Source of the DNA: Chondrosia reniformis
Lineage: Eukaryota; Porifera; Demospongiae; Chondrillida; Chondrillidae
Assembly (NCBI GenBank): GCA_947172415.1
Contig: OX359200.1
Location: forward strand, 622,501 to 686,500
Length of the DNA stretch: 64,000 nt
Direction: 5' to 3'
The notes under the pieces are model-generated. The model searched no databases and was not told the origin of the DNA. It was given only the letters and a program-made list of their open reading frames with translations. Shown here one piece after another: positions 58,601 through 64,000 of this stretch (position 1 is the stretch's first letter; every line of letters starts with the position of its first letter). The position numbers and the translations under genes are program-made.

Positions 58601-60714
58601 CTATTGAGTTTCTCTACAGAACTGAGCGACTGAGGTCTCACGCTGTACACTTTGCTATAGCTTTGAAGGAGCATAATATACTGCATTGCGCCACATCGCT
58701 ACATGCACCTCTTTGTAAGCCCACAATTTATTCAACATGTTTTTTATCATTTCAAAATAATCTTCTTTAACGTCTAGTGGTCAGAGAACCGACAGGGAGA
58801 ATGATCATCAACTTTACGAGGATGATTTGTAGTTACATAAGGAAATTCAGCCTTTCTGATCCCAGAGAAGCATTGGAGTATCTATATCTGTTAAAGTAGG
58901 CTTTTGTGTCCCTTTTCATTTCTCACCTTTAACCTTTAACCTTTCACCTTCTCTTGGTGCCCATAGAGGCTCCAATGATGAAGATGGAAATGACCTTTTT
59001 GTTATAACTGTGACAGACTTGGCCTTAGAAAACAAATCAGAGGTTTGGCAATATTGTTTTCAGTTCTTTGCAGTCAACATGTACTTTTGTAGATGCCTTC
59101 ACTTTGTAATATTATATGTAGAACAGTTGTGGTTTGGTTATCATCTTATGCTTATGTACATACATATTATGCAGCATGAAGCACTCTTAGGAAAGCTAGA
59201 GGTAGATGGAACTGTTAAGGTATATTCTATATTAGAAATGTCGTAAATAAAACTAAATTTATTTCATTATCTCTTTCTCCCTCTCCTCTTTCTCTTTCCT
59301 CCCTATTTTTTCCCTTTTCCTCTCTTTCTCTCTCCTCCCCATCTCTTCCCTCTCCCTCTCTTTCTCTCTCCTCCCTATCTCTTCCCTCTCCCTCTCTTTC
59401 TCTCTCCTCCCCATCTCTTCCCTCTCCCTCTCTTTCTCTCTCCTCCCCATCTCTTCCCTCTCCCTCTCTTAATCTCTCCTCCCCATCTCTTCCCTCTCCC
59501 TCTCTTTCTCTCTCCTCCCCATCTCTTCCCTCTCCCTCTCTTTCTCTCTCCTCCCTATCTCTTCCCTCTCCCTCTAATTGCAGTCTGGTTGTATATCCAA
59601 ATTTGTGGATGACACAACTGAGATTATTTCATCAGTTGCCAGTGCAACAGAGAAACAGGGAATGTATTTGGAAGCTGCCAAATTGTACGATTTAGCTGAT
59701 GTAAGTCCTTCTAATCATGGCCATACCAGATGCAACATTTGAAGCCCCGTATCTCATCTGGTACAGCATCAGAACAAAGTGCTCGAAATACTCAGTCAGG
59801 AACTCAGTCAAGTGATTGCCCTCCCAATAGCTCCGCACTCACAAAAGGACCGAGTCAGCAAAGTAGCTTTTGAAGTAGCTGAGAGGCAAGTGTGGTCATG
59901 CCATCTAATTAGAATAGGTCTTTGTGTGTCACCTGCGAGCATCTCTGTTCAGATATAAGACCAACCCATTGCCCGCAAGAAAGCAACATTCTCAGACATT
60001 CTTTTTGTTGATGGACTTGATGCAATTCTTTGATTTGTATCATGAAGGAAAGATGGACGATGCTTTTGAGGTACGTAGGTTTTATTACTTGATGATCCGT
60101 TATATGTTTTCTTGTTGTTGTGTAAATATATTTCTTTAGATTATTTGTGCATTAAAACTTCTCCCCCTGGGTTACGACACCATTGATAAAGTAATGCAGA
60201 AATTTCAAGATCTCGGAGACGAGGTAAGCACGGAAAAGCATTTAATTAACACATTCATATGAATAGTGTTAATTTTGCTGCAGATTCGAAGATGCTTTGC
60301 CGATATTCTCTTAGCTACAATGACTATCCTACATTCCCAATACAGGTCTATAAGGTACGAGAGAAGGATATATAGTAGTATTCATTAAATCAGTTTCTAT
60401 GTTAACTTTTTTCTACAGTTCTCGTGCACAATCTGCTAGAGTAACTAATGTATTCCTGGGTGATGATGGAGGAATAGAAAAGGTAATTCTCTCTCTCTCT
60501 CTCCCTCCCTCTCTCTTAGATTTTTATAAAGCCATTGCTAAGGAAAATAAGATTTTAAGATTTATGTTAATATCATTTATTTCTATTGTTTTAGCACAAA
60601 GCAAGATTGAGGGAGCTTGCAAAGTCGCTAATTACTTTTGCAGGAATGTTGCCAATTCATCTCCCAGGAAACACTTACGCCAGACTTGTTCAACTGGAAG
60701 TACTGATGCATTGA
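55645..60714 (+). CDS. NUP93: NUP93: scaffold nucleoporin
   Basis: Nineteen exons: 55645-55817, 55884-56193, 56257-56418, 56598-56674, 57017-57307, 57923-58145, 58224-58329, 58464-58540, 58600-58714, 58778-58895, 58967-59042, 59175-59219, 59584-59700, 59767-59885, 59953-60070, 60140-60223, 60284-60354, 60419-60482 and 60595-60714. The 821 residues match the length of human NUP93 (819). Residues 1-100 are the helical N-terminus (LLQQAEQI) that binds inner-ring partners. The rest is the ACE1-type helical solenoid, with NLAQAQLGGVPGTFQLVRSF, PFKKAVYCLLARCD, PYLYFQVLLLTAQFEA, KQGMYLEAAKLYDLA and the C-terminus LITFAGMLPI...ARLVQLEVLMH. One intron (59886-59952) begins with GC. Confidence 0.97.
56745..56930. 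repeat. 20-bp minisatellite in a NUP93 intron
   Basis: About nine units of ACAATATAGCTCTAATACAT. Confidence 0.97.
57729..57815 (-). ncRNA. Hammerhead-type foldback in a NUP93 intron
   Basis: GAATTGGTTAC at one end and its inverse GTAACCAATTC at the other form an 11-bp or longer stem. Within it, read on the minus strand, are CTGAAGA (57794-57800 inverse), the hairpin AGACC-TAC-GGGTC, AAAAC and GTC. The order is that of a type I hammerhead whose stem I is the terminal inverted repeat. CUGANGA allows any base at N, so CTGAAGA is valid; the GAAA box is AAAA, which removes the catalytic G12. Confidence 0.6.
58380..58435. repeat. ATC/GTC trinucleotide repeat in a NUP93 intron
   Basis: A run of CATCATCATTGTCATCGTC-type triplets lies between the donor at 58,329 and the exon at 58,464. 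Confidence 0.9.
59260..59577. repeat. Pyrimidine minisatellite in a NUP93 intron
   Basis: Tandem units of about 37 bp built from CTCTCCTCCCCATCTCTTCC, directly before the acceptor at 59,583. It may act as an extended polypyrimidine tract. Confidence 0.95.
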
Positions 60715-61082
60715 AGACTTGAAGACGATTGTTCTATACATGTGATAATTGTATCGATAATTTTGAAATTGATAAATTGTCATTCACCATATCTCTATAT
60801 TCGTAAAAGACTTAAAGATGTCGAAAAGCAATTGAAAACTGAAAGAGTATCTAAGCATTTGGCCGATATTGAAAGCAATTAAATTATAATATCCAATTAG
60901 ATTCGTTTATTCCAAATATGGTATGAGGAGTTAATTAAATTCAAACTCAAAGGGTATTTATTCAGCCACTCAGCTTACAGCAGTATTCGTCCAATTGCCA
61001 GCTTTGTGGGTAACACTAGCTAAGATTGCTCTCTCTATCCTTGTGTGATAATCAGTCGATTTGGTTCTATAATACTTTTAAA
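60715..61082. other. Intergenic, NUP93 3' flank and promoter of the next gene
   Basis: AT-rich with no gene. A TATA-poor stretch (AGCCACTCAGCTTACAGCAG and on) precedes the start at 61,083. Confidence 0.45.
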
Positions 61083-62384
61083 ATGAACAGTAGATTAGCA
61101 GCAGCTAAATGGGAAGCCTCCATGGTAAGTTCTAATTGCTGTCATGGTAATTTTCCAAGATTTGATTTCATGCTTAATTATCCTTCTCGCAGAGCTCGCC
61201 CGTAATCCCTGCATTGGGAAGTAAGGTGCGAGCCGCCACTAAGGAGAAGATGCGCAAGTATTCACTTCCAGCCATTGCCAACAAGCCTGTTCAGGTGACT
61301 GCGCCGAGGAGAAAGACCATTGCCGCACCTTTCAAGGCTCCCAGCCCGCCTACTTCTCCTAAACCTGCCAAGGAGTGGTCTAAACTGTCTTTGAGGAGGC
61401 GCAGTGCTACCTCCTCCAAAGGATCCCTTTCTCCAGTCGACCAGTCGAACCTAAAGTGTCCTCCTCAACAGCTGCTCTGTGAGGAGTGTTGCTCATCCAG
61501 ACAGAAAGTGCAAATGAATTTGTCGAGGAGGTCAAGCAATGCAACACAAGTGTCAGATCTAGTAGAATCTCCACAATCAAAGGTATGCTCCTATTGTAGT
61601 GATAATGCATGCATGTAACTTATTAATTATCCCTTGTTTTATATATAGTCTTTTGGAGTTAAGCCCAACACAGCTCCTTCCGCTCTTCCAATTGAACCTT
61701 CTCTGATTTGCCCATCCACCACTCCGGGAATATCCACAGCTGAGATACCTCCCACACAGTCCTTTACTGGTCGTCTGCTGTCAGGCATGCCTCCAGAAGA
61801 ACCCGTCAGTGCAGACACCCAACTGAAGGACTTGGAGCAGTTCACTGATTGGCTGAAGGCCTGGGGAGGTGGTCCTCGTGCTTGGACAATGGCCAACACA
61901 CTCCAAAAACTAAAAGATGCTCAGAGAAAGGGCTCTGCTGAAGTGCAGTGGCAAAAGTGAGTTTTAAAACTTGAGTTTTCTATATAAAAACGGAATTTTA
62001 CAAGAATGTTTTTTATCAATGTAGAACAATAGATGAACTTGAAATGTATCCTGAATATCAACCACAAATACAGTAAGTTGAAATATACATGTCTTGCATT
62101 ATTGTAACTGACTAATGTAAATGTATATTAATAATATTCTGTATATGATTTGCAGGAGAATCCGAGCATTGAGAAATGAACTTGCTACAACTAAAGCTAT
62201 TAGGGAAAAACTTGAGAAGGAAGTGATGATAAAGTCAAAGGAGACCAACAAGAATTCAAAGCTGTCCGCTGAAATAAAGTCCATTCAGAAGAAGACTGAG
62301 ATGGAAAGATCTTTGTGCAAGAACTTAGAAGAGTACATTCAAGGCCACGAACTTGCACAATCTCTTTTGACAAGATTTTACTAA
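61083..62384 (+). CDS. Unidentified coiled-coil protein
   Basis: Five exons, 61083-61124, 61193-61582, 61649-61956, 62025-62072 and 62156-62384, encode 338 residues with consistent phases. The N-terminal 180 residues are basic and Ser/Pro-rich (SPPTSPKPAKEWSKLSLRRR) with a CxxC pair (LLCEECCSS). A conserved-looking helical block follows (LEQFTDWLKAWGGGPRAWTM), then YPEYQPQIQ and a C-terminal Lys/Glu coiled coil. No signal peptide or membrane helix. It may be a cytoskeletal or cell-cycle adaptor, but I do not recognise the family. Confidence 0.7.
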
Positions 62385-62586
62385 CTAACCTTATAACATT
62401 TTTAAATTCTTTTTGCATTTTCTAAAATTTGATTGATCAATTGTGAATGAGTGAATTACCTTATATATCGCATATAAGAGCCTTGATGATTACCGGTATA
62501 TATAAATAAAAATAATATATAGCTGTTCTGCAGCTGATCATCACAGCAAGTTATCTTAAAGAGCAGTTATTTCATTGGCACTGTCA

Positions 62587-64000
62587 AATGAACAACTTAA
62601 TGAAAGCAATCTGTAATTCACAAAATAGCCTGAGCTCTCCATATATCCTACAGAATAATAATAATAATAATGATTATTAGAGTGACAATCAGAAAACTGA
62701 CCAGCCAAAATTGGCTTATTTAGCTAAAATGTAAATACTGTACATGAAATATAATGATGAAATTCATCATCAGTTTTATAAGTGACTTAACTTGAACAAA
62801 TAGATCTTGAAACTGGTCATGTACTTCTCTCAGCACAACTCAAGTAGAGTTGCCCCAGGGCACACCACGAGGAGGTGAAAGTACATCGTGCCCCACCCCA
62901 CAGCGTTGACACTAACTATTGTGTAACAGAAGCTGTAACTGCGCAGTAATCTGCACTCATGGAGTTACTAGCCATGACATAGGAATCGATCAGCGTTAGC
63001 CTCACTTTCAGCCTATGCCAAGTCCGACCCTCCCGAACCGCAAACTGCCCCGATGAGAATCAGTGTGTTGCCACACCTTTAACTCCTCAGGATCGGATGA
63101 CGTCCTTGAAGTGGGGACTGGCGAAACAACTGCCCAAATCAGGTGTCGACAACCGACTTCAACTTACATAGTTACGCGATTACCTCAATCTCCGTGCCGT
63201 CAGACCCCAGCCGAAGCCAGAGCTAGTGAGGACCAATCCCAAGCACCAACCCTCCCACTGAGTTCCTGATCAAATTGCATATCCAACATGACAACAGGCC
63301 GCATTCTCAGCTCGCTGGCGGAGCCGAGGGGAATCCTGGGTCTACTTGTCTAGCGCTCCGAACAAGACTACTCGGGATAAGGAAAGACCACCGTCAGGCA
63401 CAGAAACTTTAGCAATCTCACGCGTCAAATAAGCCACTGGGGGTAAACTGAGATTTTTCACACCTCGCCATCTTTTATATGGCCGCATTCCATTTTTCCC
63501 GCGCAAAATCCTTATTAGGAAATGATGGTCACGTGTTAAGATGACGTCAGCCTAAATTATAGTTTCTTCGCTCCGACTTTCGCAATAGATACAAAATGGC
63601 TGACATAGCGATGCATCATCTGTCGAATATCTCCGCAGCTTTTCTTAATTGCGCGCTAGCCAGCAGTTAAACGTTATAAATCTAAAAAGCTTTAAAGCGA
63701 AGAAGCAAAGGTTTGTGATTTGTAAATTCAAAATTAGAATTAGTTTACCGAAGTTAGGCAAAAGAGGCATTTCTGATGGGTATGATGGATATGTAGCAGT
63801 GCTAATCTCTTATAATGGTATCGGGGAGTTCTATAAGATTGCCAAGCACGATTTTCTGTAGTCACAAATCGTTTGTTTACATTTTACAAAGAGCTTAAGT
63901 TTTTAGATCGAGCGAAGTAACACCTTTTTCAACTTGTTTTTTTTTTAAGATAGTGTATTGTATGCGTAGTTCTAAGTACATGTCTAGTTGATTTAATACT
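62587..64000. repeat. Large dispersed repeat, copy 2 (cut by window edge)
   Basis: Nearly identical to 6313-7640, with an additional ~75 bp near 62,650-62,740 that includes an AAT run. In this copy the second frame (63,649-63,861) stays open for 70 codons, ending VAVLISYNGIGEFYKIAK and six further residues, whereas copy 1 has a stop after EFY. The right end lies outside the window. Confidence 0.8.

Overview
The window looks like nuclear DNA of an early-branching animal, most probably a demosponge. This is inference: there is a full set of animal gene families (PHLPP, OSGIN, NOB1, DDX27, DUSP22/15, TPPP, PSMB2, NUP93, polyubiquitin) with many short spliced exons, AT-rich short introns, very close head-to-head genes, and introns packed with young small repeats. 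No bacterial or viral gene organisation is present. All gene models below were built by hand from reading frame, splice sites, codon phase and family conservation; no transcript or search was available.

Layout. 1-2.3 kb: 5' part of a non-LTR retrotransposon (minus strand), open to the window edge. 2.4-14.2 kb: a rearranged cluster of a four-transmembrane gene family (one complete gene, one shortened gene, several orphan or broken exons) mixed with tRNA-derived SINEs, a large dispersed repeat and a 2A-peptide-bearing retroelement relic. 14.8-16.1 kb: a PSKH1-like kinase. 16.9-27.0 kb: a 17-exon PHLPP gene. From 27 kb the window is gene-dense: OSGIN (+), NOB1 (-), a flavin monooxygenase (+), polyubiquitin (+), DDX27 (-), a small membrane protein (+), DUSP22/15 (-), TPPP (+), an unidentified two-exon gene (-), a repeat-rich gap, an 18-exon EF-hand/WW/coiled-coil/CAP-Gly gene (-), PSMB2 (-), NUP93 (+) and an unidentified coiled-coil gene (+). 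The last 1.4 kb is a second copy of the large repeat near 6.3 kb.

Five pairs are head-to-head with about 65-290 bp between start codons (PHLPP/OSGIN, NOB1/FMO, DDX27/41.1 kb gene, DUSP22/TPPP, PSMB2/NUP93), so shared bidirectional promoters are the rule. The genes cover ribosome biogenesis (NOB1, DDX27), ubiquitin-proteasome function (polyubiquitin, PSMB2), nuclear pore (NUP93), signalling (PHLPP, DUSP, kinase) and microtubules (TPPP, CAP-Gly protein); they do not form one pathway.

The most unusual observation is that two dispersed repeat families carry type I hammerhead ribozyme cores. One family of about 175 bp has copies at 15.1, 16.7, 19.2, 22.8 and 39.8 kb, with compensatory changes in stem I between copies. 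In the second family (21.1 and 57.7 kb) the terminal inverted repeats themselves form stem I.
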